Assembly: GCA_040769385.1 (NCBI GenBank) | Contig: JAXGLD010000005.1 | Location: forward strand, 1-64,000 | Length of the DNA: 64,000 nucleotides | Direction: 5' to 3' | From: PHAA01 sp022706565 | GTDB taxonomy: Bacteria > Bacillota > Syntrophomonadia > Syntrophomonadales > Syntrophomonadaceae | Part shown: positions 43,929 to 52,203 of the stretch, one piece after another | Layout: each line of letters opens with the position of its first letter | How positions within the stretch are numbered: the stretch's first letter is position 1 | Notes under the pieces: model-generated | The model's input: the letters and a program-made list of their open reading frames with translations, nothing else | Databases searched by the model: none | What the model was told of the DNA's origin: nothing | Position numbers and translations under genes: made by a program

Positions 43929-45200
43929 TCAACTGGCAGATGCTTGAGAACGGCCCAATTCCAGCTTGCGCACCCCCATCGCATCGTGCTCCCAGAGCAG
44001 GTCCTTCACTGTGTCGGCCTCATTTTCGCCGCATTCCACGATCAAAACCACTTCCGGATTTTGCTGCTGGGAACGGTATCGGATGTGTTTCCGATTGATG
44101 ATCAATTTGATGGCCAGACCCAATGCGGCGCCCACTATGAACCCGATGATACCCCATAGTAGGGGACCAAGGTAGAAGTTGAACCCGTATATAGCCCCCA
44201 TCAGGGCCAGAAAGGAGCCCAGTATGAAGGGGACATCCAGTATGCTGATCCCATCGGATTGATGCATGGAATCGAACAATTTCTGTTTCTCGTCGCGTTT
44301 GTCCAGGGATACCGCCAGGATATTCTCCCGGGCTATCCCTTTCTGTTCTACGGCAGTTATGGCCTGCTCCAGCATTATAGAATGTTTGAAGGTTGAGACA
44401 ATGTACATGCATCCACTCCCTGACCTCTTTAATGAAGGCATTTTGAAGTTACTGGTTTGGTAGCGCCGCTTGAAAAAATTGGCCTGTTCCCGGTCGAATA
44501 GTTTATTGCCTTCCACGGTATTGACGTATGCGTCATAGGCAGCATAGAAATACACCGAAGGAATGTTTAGAAACCATTGCACATTGAGCAGCATTTTGCC
44601 CTGGGCGAAGTTACCCACCCAGGTCTCATGGACCGCCGGCAACAGGTTGGACAGAAATACGATTACCATCGCCCAGGTGAGCATGAAGAAAGCCGAAGCC
44701 AGACGGTTGATACTCAGCTGCCCCAGTCCCGGTGTGACCATGGACCAGAGAGCGGAGGTAATGGGACATTTTTTATCCAGGTAATTGATCTCGACGGCAT
44801 CCAGCTTGAAGGGCTTGAGGGCCCCATTCTCCCGGGCCGCCAGCACATATTGGTTATTCAAGTCGACCGCACTGCGAAAACTGTCCCAGATGGCAAAAAA
44901 GTAAACAGGAATATAGATAAGCGCCCATCTGGTATCCAAAACTTGTTTGGCAGCCTCGAAATCCCCCAGGAATGAGTGGAAGATGGCCATGTTGATGTGT
45001 CCCTGGAGATTTATGAATACCTCCCACAAAAAGAGGATGTAACCGCGCAAATACTTGGATAGCAGGACGTGTCCTAATCCTGGGAACATCATCGACCAGA
45101 ACGCTACCACCCAGGGGCTGCGCAGGTGCAGCTGAGTGGTACCCAAGGTGTTGACGTAAGCCGTGTAGCGCCGCCCGGTATGGTAATTCTTCAGAGTCAT
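43929..45200 (-). CDS. Internally duplicated membrane protein with YflT-like domain
   Basis: The 423-residue protein has two homologous membrane units. The first contains FWSMMFPGLGHVLLSKYLRG ... IYIPVYFFAIWDSFRSAVDLNNQY, the second LWSMVTPGLGQLSINRLASA ... LNIPSVYFYAAYDAYVNTVEGNKL. A third part (from about 270) begins MYIVSTFKHSIMLEQAITAVEQKGI, contains a glycine-rich membrane hairpin typical of stress proteins of the YflT/GsiB-neighbour kind, and ends with a soluble tail. I do not know its function. ATG 45200 follows TGGAG. A 38-residue reading frame lies upstream on the same strand. Confidence 0.75.
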   Translation of the reverse strand: MTLKNYHTGRRYTAYVNTLGTTQLHLRSPWVVAFWSMMFPGLGHVLLSKYLRGYILFLWEVFINLQGHINMAIFHSFLGDFEAAKQVLDTRWALIYIPVYFFAIWDSFRSAVDLNNQYVLAARENGALKPFKLDAVEINYLDKKCPITSALWSMVTPGLGQLSINRLASAFFMLTWAMVIVFLSNLLPAVHETWVGNFAQGKMLLNVQWFLNIPSVYFYAAYDAYVNTVEGNKLFDREQANFFKRRYQTSNFKMPSLKRSGSGCMYIVSTFKHSIMLEQAITAVEQKGIARENILAVSLDKRDEKQKLFDSMHQSDGISILDVPFILGSFLALMGAIYGFNFYLGPLLWGIIGFIVGAALGLAIKLIINRKHIRYRSQQQNPEVVLIVECGENEADTVKDLLWEHDAMGVRKLELGRSQASAS

Positions 45201-45278
45201 GGTTGACTATCTCCATTTATTTATGGTTGTGGCAAGGTCCATGGTGAGGGGCTGGGCGTTATCAGTCCTCCTGCCGCT

Positions 45279-45395
45279 TCAGTGCCGGGGCAGCGATAAG
45301 ACGCTGAGATTCACCTGTCCCAGCCAATTCTGAAGGCGCAGTGATGATAAATCCTGCTGCAACTGGCTGATCTGTAAGTTGCTGGGGAAAGGCAA
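45279..45395 (-). CDS. Candidate small protein, 38 residues
   Basis: A TTG at 45395 lies 5 nt after an excellent AAGGAGG site and opens 38 codons (MPFPSNLQISQLQQDL then SSLRLQNWLGQVNLS and a stop). The peptide is not hydrophobic enough for a membrane helix. It precedes the duplicated membrane protein gene by about 80 bp on the same strand and could be a leader or a real small protein. The remaining part of 45201-45528 contains nothing else I can support. Confidence 0.4.
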   Translation of the reverse strand: MPFPSNLQISQLQQDLSSLRLQNWLGQVNLSVLSLPRH

Positions 45396-45528
45396 ATCAG
45401 ATTCCTCCTTCAAGGTTATTCGTCTGATTATTATTTGCTATTATTCAGGCTGCTAGTCATGGTGTTGCGGAGGTAGGAGATTATTCGCGGAGTATGAAGA
45501 GTGCAGAATGATGAGAATGAATTTTTGG

Positions 45529-45591
45529 GTGTCAGGAGAACCGACCCCGTGACAACTTTTTGAGTGTCACTAGAACCGATCCCGTGACAAC
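45529..45591. repeat. Tandem family-B-related palindromes at the cbiO end
   Basis: Two 28-bp copies (45529-45556 and 45564-45591) share GTGTCA, GAACCGA, CCCGTGACAAC and are 35 bp apart start to start. Their complement, GTTGTCACGGG..GGTTCT..TGACAC, resembles the family B core of 51.9-56.7 kb. The second copy overlaps the end of cbiO. Confidence 0.85.
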
Positions 45592-46343
45592 TTGCTGCAA
45601 CCGCAATGGGGGCAGTTCTGGAGGGATAAGGGCATTTCCAATCCGCAGCGGTCCAGCAATTCTGGGTCGGACAAAATGTTGACGGCGTTGCCATCGGCGG
45701 CTACCGCACCATTGCTGATCACGATGACCCGCTGGCAAGTCTCCAGAACCATGTCCAGGTCGTGGCTGGTGATGATCTTGGTGTGCTCGAAAGTCTTCAG
45801 GAGTTCCATCACCCGGCGCCGCGATTTGGGGTCCAGGGACGAGGTGGGTTCATCCATGATCAGGATGTCCGGTTTCATCGACAAAACGGTGGCAATGGCT
45901 GCAGCCCGCTTCTCTCCGCCTGACAGTTTAAACGGCGCCCGGTCGATCAGGTGGGGTATGCCCACTTGGGCAAGGGCTTCTTCGACACGCATTTCGACCT
46001 CAGCTTCTTCCAGCCCGAAGTTGCGGGGGCCAAAAGCCACATCGTCCCTTACCGTAGTCATAAATAGCTGGTCGTCGGGATCCTGGAAGACCATCCCCAG
46101 CCGTTGCCGAATCATCGTCATGGTTTTCCGGGTCAGACGCGTGTCGCCCACCACGATCTCGCCGCCATCAGGAAATAGTATCCCCATCAGCAGCATCAGC
46201 AAGGTGGACTTGCCGGCTCCGTTGGCACCGATAATTCCTACCGATTCACCATGATAGATGGAGAACGACATATTGCGTATGGCTTCATGTCCGTCCGGAT
46301 AGGAGAAGTACAGGTCTCTCACTTCAACGCGGTGATGACTCAT
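45570..46343 (-). CDS. cbiO: Cobalt/nickel ECF transporter ATPase
   Basis: The 257-residue ABC ATPase has Walker A GANGAGKST, Q-loop VFQDPDDQLF, signature LSGGEKRAAAI, Walker B ILIMDEPTSSLD and a switch His in ITSHDLD. It is the energising A-component of an energy-coupling-factor transporter for Co or Ni. Unusual is the C-terminus: after CPHCGCSKLSRDRF the stop lies inside a palindromic repeat, so the last few codons come from the repeat. ATG 46343 lies one base after the cbiQ stop. The order cbiM-cbiQ-cbiO is conserved. Confidence 0.93.
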   Translation of the reverse strand: MSHHRVEVRDLYFSYPDGHEAIRNMSFSIYHGESVGIIGANGAGKSTLLMLLMGILFPDGGEIVVGDTRLTRKTMTMIRQRLGMVFQDPDDQLFMTTVRDDVAFGPRNFGLEEAEVEMRVEEALAQVGIPHLIDRAPFKLSGGEKRAAAIATVLSMKPDILIMDEPTSSLDPKSRRRVMELLKTFEHTKIITSHDLDMVLETCQRVIVISNGAVAADGNAVNILSDPELLDRCGLEMPLSLQNCPHCGCSKLSRDRF

Positions 46344-46344
46344 C

Positions 46345-47145
46345 TCAGCTGATCACTCCTGTCAACAATGAACCCAGCCAGGCTGGCAGGTCGTAGATAC
46401 GGGCGGCAATAAAAAAAGCCAGCCACCCGAGGATAAATATCATTTCCCGGCGTTCTGGAGGGTTCATCCTGCCGGCATGATAATCACCTGAAAATCCCCG
46501 CAGACACATGGCTGCGTAGACGCGCTGAGCCCGGTCGAAGGATCTGAGCAGGAGGTTGCCGGTAAAGGAGCCCCACGCTTCCCGCTTAATGCCCTTGTGG
46601 CCCGGGGCGCGCAATGAATAGGCGCGCAGCATCCGGGCCAGTTCGTTGCCCAGGACGGAAATGTAGCGGTAGGTCAGCAGCAGCTGCAGGACAAAGATCT
46701 TTGGGACCCGCAGCATGCGCAGGGCCGACCCCAGCTTGTCCATGCCGGTGGTGGCGATCAGCAGGACCCCCGCCGCCACGGTCAGAACGCATTTAATAAA
46801 AATTGACAGGAAGGTCAGCCATCCCTGGGATATGCTGAAGCCCAGCACGCTTACAGTCTGGTGATCGAAGAGCGGATTAAATATCCCCAACCCGATGATA
46901 AAGGGAAGGGCCCAGCCGATCCGCTTCATTATTTCCCCAATCGGCAGGTCGGTAAAGGCCAGGAGGATCACCGGGTAAAAAACCAGGGGCAGGAGAGCGC
47001 TGATTTCGTAGCGGCCAAAGGAGACCACTACCACCAGATAGGCGAGGGTGGTCAGCAATTTGGTCAGGGGGTGGAGGTTGTTTATGGAATTGGGCCGGCG
47101 GGCCAGCTCGTCAAGAAGCCTCATTTGGTGCAAAGAGTTCTGCAA
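46345..47145 (-). CDS. cbiQ: Cobalt/nickel ECF transporter transmembrane protein
   Basis: The 266-residue membrane protein is the T-component: several hydrophobic helices, the MLRVPKIFVLQLLLTYRYISVLGNELARMLRAYSLRAP motif with the Ala-Arg-Gly-type coupling helices, and LRSFDRAQRVYAAMCLRGFSGDY. It couples CbiM to CbiO. The start is TTG 47145 with GGAGCG 7 nt upstream. It is 64 bp downstream of cbiM. Confidence 0.92.
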   Translation of the reverse strand: MQNSLHQMRLLDELARRPNSINNLHPLTKLLTTLAYLVVVVSFGRYEISALLPLVFYPVILLAFTDLPIGEIMKRIGWALPFIIGLGIFNPLFDHQTVSVLGFSISQGWLTFLSIFIKCVLTVAAGVLLIATTGMDKLGSALRMLRVPKIFVLQLLLTYRYISVLGNELARMLRAYSLRAPGHKGIKREAWGSFTGNLLLRSFDRAQRVYAAMCLRGFSGDYHAGRMNPPERREMIFILGWLAFFIAARIYDLPAWLGSLLTGVIS

Positions 47146-47209
47146 TCGCTATCGCTCCTGCTAAAATCTTCGGGGCCAGTCAAGCACTCGCCCCGAGCCC
47201 AATTTTGTT

Positions 47210-48277
47210 TTATACTGCGTTCTCTGCGGTAATACTGCCGGCCTTTTTCCGGGAACGACTGATGACCAAACCGATCAGTGCTGCCAACCCAAGGGTCAGA
47301 GCTCCGCCCACCAGACCGGAAACGGAGGTTCCGGCATCGACCGCCGGCCAGGATGCCTGGGTTTCCTCGACCGTGACTGACCCGACCTCTTCATCTGATG
47401 ATTTAAAACTGTAGTCAGGCAGGAAGGCGGTTCTCTCCTGTAAGTCGGCCAGACTTTGGTGAATACCCTCCGGGGCTTCCAGTTCAGCCGTTCCGGCGAC
47501 CCTCTCCATTGACCATTCCAACCCGTCTGGATTGGCCGAGGCAAACCAGGACAAACCGCCGCCCACCAACACCACGGCAATAGTCAAAGCGGTCAGAACC
47601 TTTCTCAGCGACAAGTTGCCCAGGGCCGCGCCGATTGCGGTCTTAGCCAGGATCTCCGGCCGGGCTTTCCAGACAAACGTTACTACAGCGGCGGTAATCA
47701 GGCCTTCCACTAACCCGATAGCCAGGTGGATAGGCTGCATCAACAGCACGAAAGTGGAGAAGGGGAGTTCGGTCTTGCCCGAAGCCAGGGTTTCCAGCAC
47801 TACGCTGAAGGCTCCCAACTGCAGTCCCACTACTACCCCTATGATCGCACCCCAGGAGATGTTGCGGGCAGAAAGGCCCTTGCGGGTAAACCAGCGGTAG
47901 ATGAGGGGATAAGCTACGAAACAGGACCAAAAACCTAGATTGAAAACATTGCAGCCGTAGGCCAGCAAACCACCGTCGGCGAAGAATAACGCCTGGATCA
48001 ACAATACCGAGGCCATGGTCAGGAAGCCCGCGTAGGGGCCCAGGAGAATGGCCAGGAGGATACCACCCCCAATGTGCCCGCTGGAACCGGTGGCGGGAAT
48101 AGTGAAATTGATCATCTGGGCGGCGAAGACAAAGGCCCCCATCACCCCCATAAGCGGGATCTTCTTCTCGTCCATTTCTTCTTTTACCTTGCTGGCTGAA
48201 TACACCGCCAATCCGGCCGTTACCGCCAGCATCGCGCCCCCCACCGCCGGTGAGATAAGGGCATCTGCCATGTGCAT
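47210..48277 (-). CDS. cbiM: Cobalt/nickel ECF substrate-binding protein CbiM with fused CbiN-like domain
   Basis: The 355-residue protein begins MHMADALISPAVGG, in which the N-terminal Met-His motif forms the metal site. It has the seven-helix CbiM core (about 1-225) and a C-terminal extracytoplasmic segment with NPDGLEWSMERVAG typical of CbiN (PDGLE) plus a final membrane helix. It binds Co2+ or Ni2+. ATG 48277 follows AAAGGAG. A terminator in the 5' leader (48294-48346) suggests attenuation, perhaps by metal or cobalamin. Confidence 0.93.
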   Translation of the reverse strand: MHMADALISPAVGGAMLAVTAGLAVYSASKVKEEMDEKKIPLMGVMGAFVFAAQMINFTIPATGSSGHIGGGILLAILLGPYAGFLTMASVLLIQALFFADGGLLAYGCNVFNLGFWSCFVAYPLIYRWFTRKGLSARNISWGAIIGVVVGLQLGAFSVVLETLASGKTELPFSTFVLLMQPIHLAIGLVEGLITAAVVTFVWKARPEILAKTAIGAALGNLSLRKVLTALTIAVVLVGGGLSWFASANPDGLEWSMERVAGTAELEAPEGIHQSLADLQERTAFLPDYSFKSSDEEVGSVTVEETQASWPAVDAGTSVSGLVGGALTLGLAALIGLVISRSRKKAGSITAENAV

Positions 48278-48293
48278 ACGATCGACTCCTTTG

Positions 48294-48346
48294 CAAATTA
48301 AAACGACCCATCAAGGGATGCTATTAATAAGCCCCTTCATGGGTCG
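48294..48346 (-). terminator. Leader terminator (attenuator candidate) of cbiMQO
   Basis: On the minus strand CGACCCAT (48346-48339) pairs with ATGGGTCG (48311-48304), with AAGGG/CCCTT inside, followed by TTTTAATTT. It lies between the cbiM promoter and start. The roughly 80-nt stretch upstream, with a GAAACC/GGTTTC hairpin, did not match a cobalamin or NiCo riboswitch as I know them. Confidence 0.75.
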
Positions 48347-48430
48347 ATTATGACTGGTTCAATATTCAATTACAGGCAAATATGTATGGTACTATGGCTA
48401 CCCAGAAACCTTCATGGTTTCATTTGGATT

Positions 48431-48459
48431 AATATAGCACAACCAGGCGGCAAGGTAAA
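48431..48459 (-). promoter_or_regulatory. Promoter of cbiMQO
   Basis: On the minus strand TTTACC (48459-48454) and TATATT (48436-48431) are separated by 17 nt. This gives a leader of about 150 nt before cbiM. Confidence 0.6.
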
Positions 48460-48495
48460 GGGATGTCATGGGATGGTTCGCTTGACGTTACTGCC

Positions 48496-48759
48496 TCACA
48501 TATCAGTTATCATGCGGATGATTTCTTCCTTGCTAACTGCAGTTTGGCCGCTAATCAACAAGTCCAATAACTTATCTATGATCACCTTTACTTGCAGTCC
48601 GTCGAGGTTTTCCTCGTCATCAAAGGTGCAAAAATACTCTTCTTCAAGGTTGATCATGTGCTCACAGTGCAAACATTCCGTCCCCAAGACGGCTGAGTCG
48701 GTAAGAGGACACAAATTAAAATTGTTTAGAATAATGATAGCCTTATCCAAATGATCCAA
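48496..48759 (-). CDS. Hypothetical small Cys-containing protein
   Basis: The 87-residue acidic protein has CPLTDSAVLGTECLHCEHM with a CxxC-type pair and a further Cys in YFCTFDDEENLDGLQ; the rest is helical. I do not recognise the family. The start is TTG 48759, 8 nt after the good GGAGAGGTG site. It lies divergently upstream of the vanR-like gene and upstream of the cbiM promoter on the same strand. A metal-related role is possible from the cysteines and location but not shown. Confidence 0.65.
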   Translation of the reverse strand: MDHLDKAIIILNNFNLCPLTDSAVLGTECLHCEHMINLEEEYFCTFDDEENLDGLQVKVIIDKLLDLLISGQTAVSKEEIIRMITDM

Positions 48760-48949
48760 TAGTTTTTCACCTCTCCTAAAACAACGGCCTTTATTCTTCC
48801 AAGTAGTCTCTAATTACGAGTATTATACACTCATTTGAGAAGCGACAAGTGCTTTTTTTCACCATCGCCATAAAAGGAGGCCCGATAACCCTTACTATTG
48901 GCGGAATCATTATTCGTATCGGTATGCAAAAACTATAAGTATTGCGGTA

Positions 48950-48977
48950 TTCATAAAATCTTAAGATTTTGATAAGT
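48950..48977 (+). promoter_or_regulatory. Putative VanR-type operator upstream of the vanR-like gene
   Basis: AAAATCTTAAGATTTT (48955-48970) is a perfect palindrome. Within it TTAAGA (48961-48966) is followed 11 bp later by ATAAGT (48972-48977). The same half-site at the same 11-bp period occurs upstream of the carboxypeptidase gene (50890-50917). OmpR/PhoB-type regulators bind such direct repeats. Confidence 0.6.
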
Positions 48978-49055
48978 AAAAAGCTAGAAAAAGAATAGTT
49001 GCTTAGCGGTATAACAATTATGGGCATGTATACTTATAGAAAGGAGATGACGCTT

Positions 49056-49754
49056 GTGGATGCAAATATTTTGATAGTTGATGATGAGCAAGCGATAGCC
49101 GATTTGGTTGAAGTATATCTGCGCAATGAGAATTTTAATGTGTTTAAATTTTATAGCGGAAAAGATGCGCTTGATTGCATTGCTAATCAGAGGCTGGATC
49201 TGGCCATTTTGGACATAATGCTGCCAGATATCGATGGTTTGTCAATCTGCCGGCAGATCAGGGAAAAACATAATTTTCCGGTTATTATGCTGACAGCCAA
49301 AGAAGAAGAAATCGATAAGATTACCGGGCTGACATTAGGTGCGGACGACTATATCACCAAGCCGTTCCGTCCTTTGGAACTTGTTGCCCGGGTAAAGGCG
49401 CAGCTCCGGAGATTTACCAAATATAATTCTTCTGAGCCAAAGCAGGGAGAGCACGTTATTGCCTTTTCCGGCCTGGTATTGGATAAAGATACCCACGAGT
49501 GTACCCTCAATGAAAAAAAGCTTTCACTTACGCCGACGGAATTTTCCATACTGTGGGTACTTTGTTCCAATCGCGGACGGGTAGTCAGCTCGGAAGAATT
49601 GTTTCATGAGGTTTGGGGCGACAAGTATTTTACCAACAGCAATAATACGGTAATGGTTCATATCAGGCATTTAAGGGAAAAAATGCACGACAGTGCGGAG
49701 CATCCTAAATATATAAAAACGGTGTGGGGGGTTGGCTACAAAATTGCCAGGTAA
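49056..49754 (+). CDS. VanR-like OmpR-family response regulator
   Basis: The 232-residue regulator has a receiver domain (VDDEQAIADLVEVYL; phospho-acceptor Asp53 in LAILDIMLP; Lys in ITKPFRP) and a C-terminal winged helix ending HIRHLREKM ... YIKTVWGVGYKI. It looks very close, by recollection of sequence, to VanR of enterococcal glycopeptide resistance, including DKITGLT.GADDYITKPFRPLELVARVKAQLRR. GTG 49056 is chosen, 9 nt after AAGGAG. Its end overlaps the VanS-like gene by 23 bp, as in VanA-type operons. No vanHAX genes are present; the partner target is the adjacent carboxypeptidase gene. Confidence 0.9.
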   Translation: MDANILIVDDEQAIADLVEVYLRNENFNVFKFYSGKDALDCIANQRLDLAILDIMLPDIDGLSICRQIREKHNFPVIMLTAKEEEIDKITGLTLGADDYITKPFRPLELVARVKAQLRRFTKYNSSEPKQGEHVIAFSGLVLDKDTHECTLNEKKLSLTPTEFSILWVLCSNRGRVVSSEELFHEVWGDKYFTNSNNTVMVHIRHLREKMHDSAEHPKYIKTVWGVGYKIAR

Positions 49755-50877
49755 GAGAGTTAGAAGGAATGATTATTCAAGGTTAAAAAGAAAAGTATTC
49801 TTGCAGATGCTTCTGATTACAGTTGGCACGGTTGTGACTGTTTATCTGTTGCGCTACATCCTGCAAGGACAGATCGGAGATCGTATCGTTCAATTCTTGA
49901 TCAATGTTCTCCATATTAGAGTTTCTGACGCCCAGATGATCTATCATTTGGTGATTCGCAACAATATGGACATGATCCTCTTTGTTGTGATCTTAATATT
50001 TTTAGTTATTCTTTTTCGGGTTTTCGTTTCATGGTTTACAAGATATTTTGATGAAATCAGCGCTGGAATGGATAGACTTGCTGAGGAATCGGATACCGAA
50101 ATTGTATTATCCCCCGAATTGGACTTTATGGAAACCAAGCTTAATCAGATAAAAGACAACCTGGAAAAACAAAAGAAAGCTGCCCTGGAAGCCGAGCAGC
50201 GTAAAAATGATTTGGTAGTCTACCTGGCTCATGATCTAAAAACACCGCTGACTTCTATTATCGGATATTTGAGTCTCCTGGATGAAGCTCCTGATATGCC
50301 TCCTGATCAGAAGGCCAAATATGTCGGTATTACCTTGGAAAAGGCTTATCGGTTGGAGCTGCTTATAAATGAGTTTTTTGAGATCACCAGATTCAATCTT
50401 CATACAATTCTTCTGAATAAAGAAAAAATCAATTTACAGTTCATGCTCCAGCAGATGGCCGATGAATTCTATCCAATGCTGACTCCGCAGGGTAAGCAGG
50501 TATCCTTCAATGTCCCTGACGACCTCGCTCTGTGGGGAGATGCGGACAAACTGGCCCGTGTGTTCAATAACATTTTGAAAAACGCGATAGCCTATAGCTA
50601 TGAGAACAGTGTCATCAACATTTCTGCTGCCCAACAGGACCAAAATATTGTTATAACCTTTGCCAATCAAGGCAATCCAATCCCGCCAGCCAGGCTTGAG
50701 ACGATTTTTGAAAAGTTTTACCGGCTGGATTCTGCACGTTCCACAAATACCGGTGGGGCAGGGTTGGGTTTAGCCATAGCCCATGAAATCGTCGTGGCTC
50801 ACGATGGAACCATCTCTGTAGAAAGCAATCCTGAAAGTACTACGTTTACAGTAAAGCTACCGTTACGAAGGGGATAA
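49732..50877 (+). CDS. VanS-like sensor histidine kinase
   Basis: The 381-residue kinase has two membrane helices (about 24-43 and 80-100) around a short extracytoplasmic loop, a HAMP-like linker, HisKA with His167 in VYLAHDLKTPLTSIIGYLSLLDEAPDMP, and an HATPase_c domain (DKLARVFNNILKNA, FEKFYRLD, TGGAGLGLAIA). It resembles VanS, including the TTG start that overlaps the upstream vanR reading frame (TTGGCTACAAAATTG). The signal is likely a cell-wall antibiotic or wall precursor state; the binding loop has diverged and specificity cannot be read. Confidence 0.9.
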   Translation: MATKLPGKRVRRNDYSRLKRKVFLQMLLITVGTVVTVYLLRYILQGQIGDRIVQFLINVLHIRVSDAQMIYHLVIRNNMDMILFVVILIFLVILFRVFVSWFTRYFDEISAGMDRLAEESDTEIVLSPELDFMETKLNQIKDNLEKQKKAALEAEQRKNDLVVYLAHDLKTPLTSIIGYLSLLDEAPDMPPDQKAKYVGITLEKAYRLELLINEFFEITRFNLHTILLNKEKINLQFMLQQMADEFYPMLTPQGKQVSFNVPDDLALWGDADKLARVFNNILKNAIAYSYENSVINISAAQQDQNIVITFANQGNPIPPARLETIFEKFYRLDSARSTNTGGAGLGLAIAHEIVVAHDGTISVESNPESTTFTVKLPLRRG

Positions 50878-50889
50878 GATGTCCCCATT

Positions 50890-50917
50890 ATAAGAAAATC
50901 TTAAGAAGTCCATAAGA
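50890..50917 (+). promoter_or_regulatory. Putative VanR-type operator of the carboxypeptidase gene
   Basis: Three half-sites lie at exact 11-bp period: ATAAGA (50890-50895), TTAAGA (50901-50906) and ATAAGA (50912-50917). The motif AAAATCTTAAGA is shared with the site upstream of vanR. It lies 69 bp before the carboxypeptidase start. Confidence 0.65.
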
Positions 50918-50985
50918 TGAAACTCCAAAACAGCTCTTGGTTCTGTGGTTAAATGATACCGCACAGAAAAAGGAGCTGTTTTTGT

Positions 50986-51954
50986 ATGGTACGAAAAGCA
51001 AAAAAGATAGTGTCAATAACGCGAATACTGCTGCTATTCCTACTGATGATTGCCACAGCTGTCTTGGTAGGTAAATACAACATCACCCCTGTTGCCCAGC
51101 ATTTATTGGCACAATATTCTGACCATAAAACAACACCGGTTCCCCCGTTAAAACCGGAACCCGATCACTATGCTCCTATATCTGCCGGCAAGTTGAAGAG
51201 CCGTAATGCAATCCTGCTCCGGTTAACAGATCATGCTATCCTGATGACAAAAAACAGCGAAGAAAGAATCTATCCCGCTTCTCTGACCAAGATGATGACA
51301 GCCATTGTGGCGATAGAAAATCTACCTGATTTGAAGGAACAAATCAAGCTTACTAATTCTACGTTTCAGGGGCTGCGGGAAACAGATGCATCCATGGCAG
51401 GCTTCTTGCCGGGCGAACAGGTCAGGGTAATCGATCTGCTGTACGGGATAATGTTGCCGAGTGGGGCGGAGTGCTGTATTGGACTTGCAGATCAGATCGC
51501 CGGATCAGAACATGATTTCGTGAAAATGATGAATCAGAAAGCGACCGATCTGGGCATGAAAGATACCCATTTTGAGAATGCGACCGGACTTCACAATTCA
51601 AACCACTATACAACCGTCAAAGATCTGGCTATTCTTCTGAGCTATGCTCTGCAAAACGATACTTTCCGGGATATATTCACTTCATCCCATTATTCCACAC
51701 CACCTACGAATAAGCATCCGGGTGGGATAACCTTTTACAACACCATGTTTGCAGGACTCCGCAGTCAAAACATTGCTGGCGGGGAAATTCTAGGCGGGAA
51801 AACCGGGTATACCGATGAAGCCGGTCTATGTCTGGCCAGTCTCGCCCGAGTGGGAAAACAGGAATACATCCTGATTACAGCCGGTGCCGAGGGAAATCAT
51901 CAATCCGTGCAATACAATATTATTGACGCATTGGCTGTATACAACAGCCTATAG
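50986..51954 (+). CDS. S11-family D-alanyl-D-alanine carboxypeptidase
   Basis: The 322-residue protein has one N-terminal membrane anchor, a proline-rich linker (about 50-65) and the serine DD-peptidase domain: SxxK at Ser99/Lys102 in YPASLTKMM and KTG at 272-274 in GGKTGYT. The SxN motif reads Ser-Gly-Ala (159-161, LPSGAECC) instead of SxN, which occurs in some family members. It trims D-Ala from pentapeptides in the wall. ATG 50986 follows AGGAG; the protein probably needs the adjacent VanRS-like pair for induction. VanY-D of some enterococci is also of this S11 type. Confidence 0.9.
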   Translation: MVRKAKKIVSITRILLLFLLMIATAVLVGKYNITPVAQHLLAQYSDHKTTPVPPLKPEPDHYAPISAGKLKSRNAILLRLTDHAILMTKNSEERIYPASLTKMMTAIVAIENLPDLKEQIKLTNSTFQGLRETDASMAGFLPGEQVRVIDLLYGIMLPSGAECCIGLADQIAGSEHDFVKMMNQKATDLGMKDTHFENATGLHNSNHYTTVKDLAILLSYALQNDTFRDIFTSSHYSTPPTNKHPGGITFYNTMFAGLRSQNIAGGEILGGKTGYTDEAGLCLASLARVGKQEYILITAGAEGNHQSVQYNIIDALAVYNSL

Positions 51955-52101
51955 TTGTCAGGGGGACGAGTTGTCAGGGGGACGGGGTTGTTGACACCTG
52001 TTGTCAAGGGGACGGGGTTGTTGACACCTCGCTTCTGACACGATAATTAAGAATCAGAAAGCCCAGGCTATTTCGTAATAACCCTGGGTTGTTTGTTTTG
52101 T
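51954..52101. repeat. Family B repeat, copy B1 (with partial tandem copies)
   Basis: Two partial copies and one full copy of GTTGTCAGGGGGACGGGG with TTGTTGACACC precede the shared tail CGATAATTAAGAATCAGAAA and a terminator stem (CCCAGG/CCTGGG) followed by TTGTTT. The element begins on the last base of the carboxypeptidase stop codon and can end its transcript. Confidence 0.85.
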
Positions 52102-52203
52102 GGTGGAGGCGGGGGGATCTGTTGCGTTCAAAGTCTGCGTGCTTTGTTTAATGGTATAATTCGATAGATAATAATCTTCAAGTGTAAAGGAAACTACCTG
52201 TTT

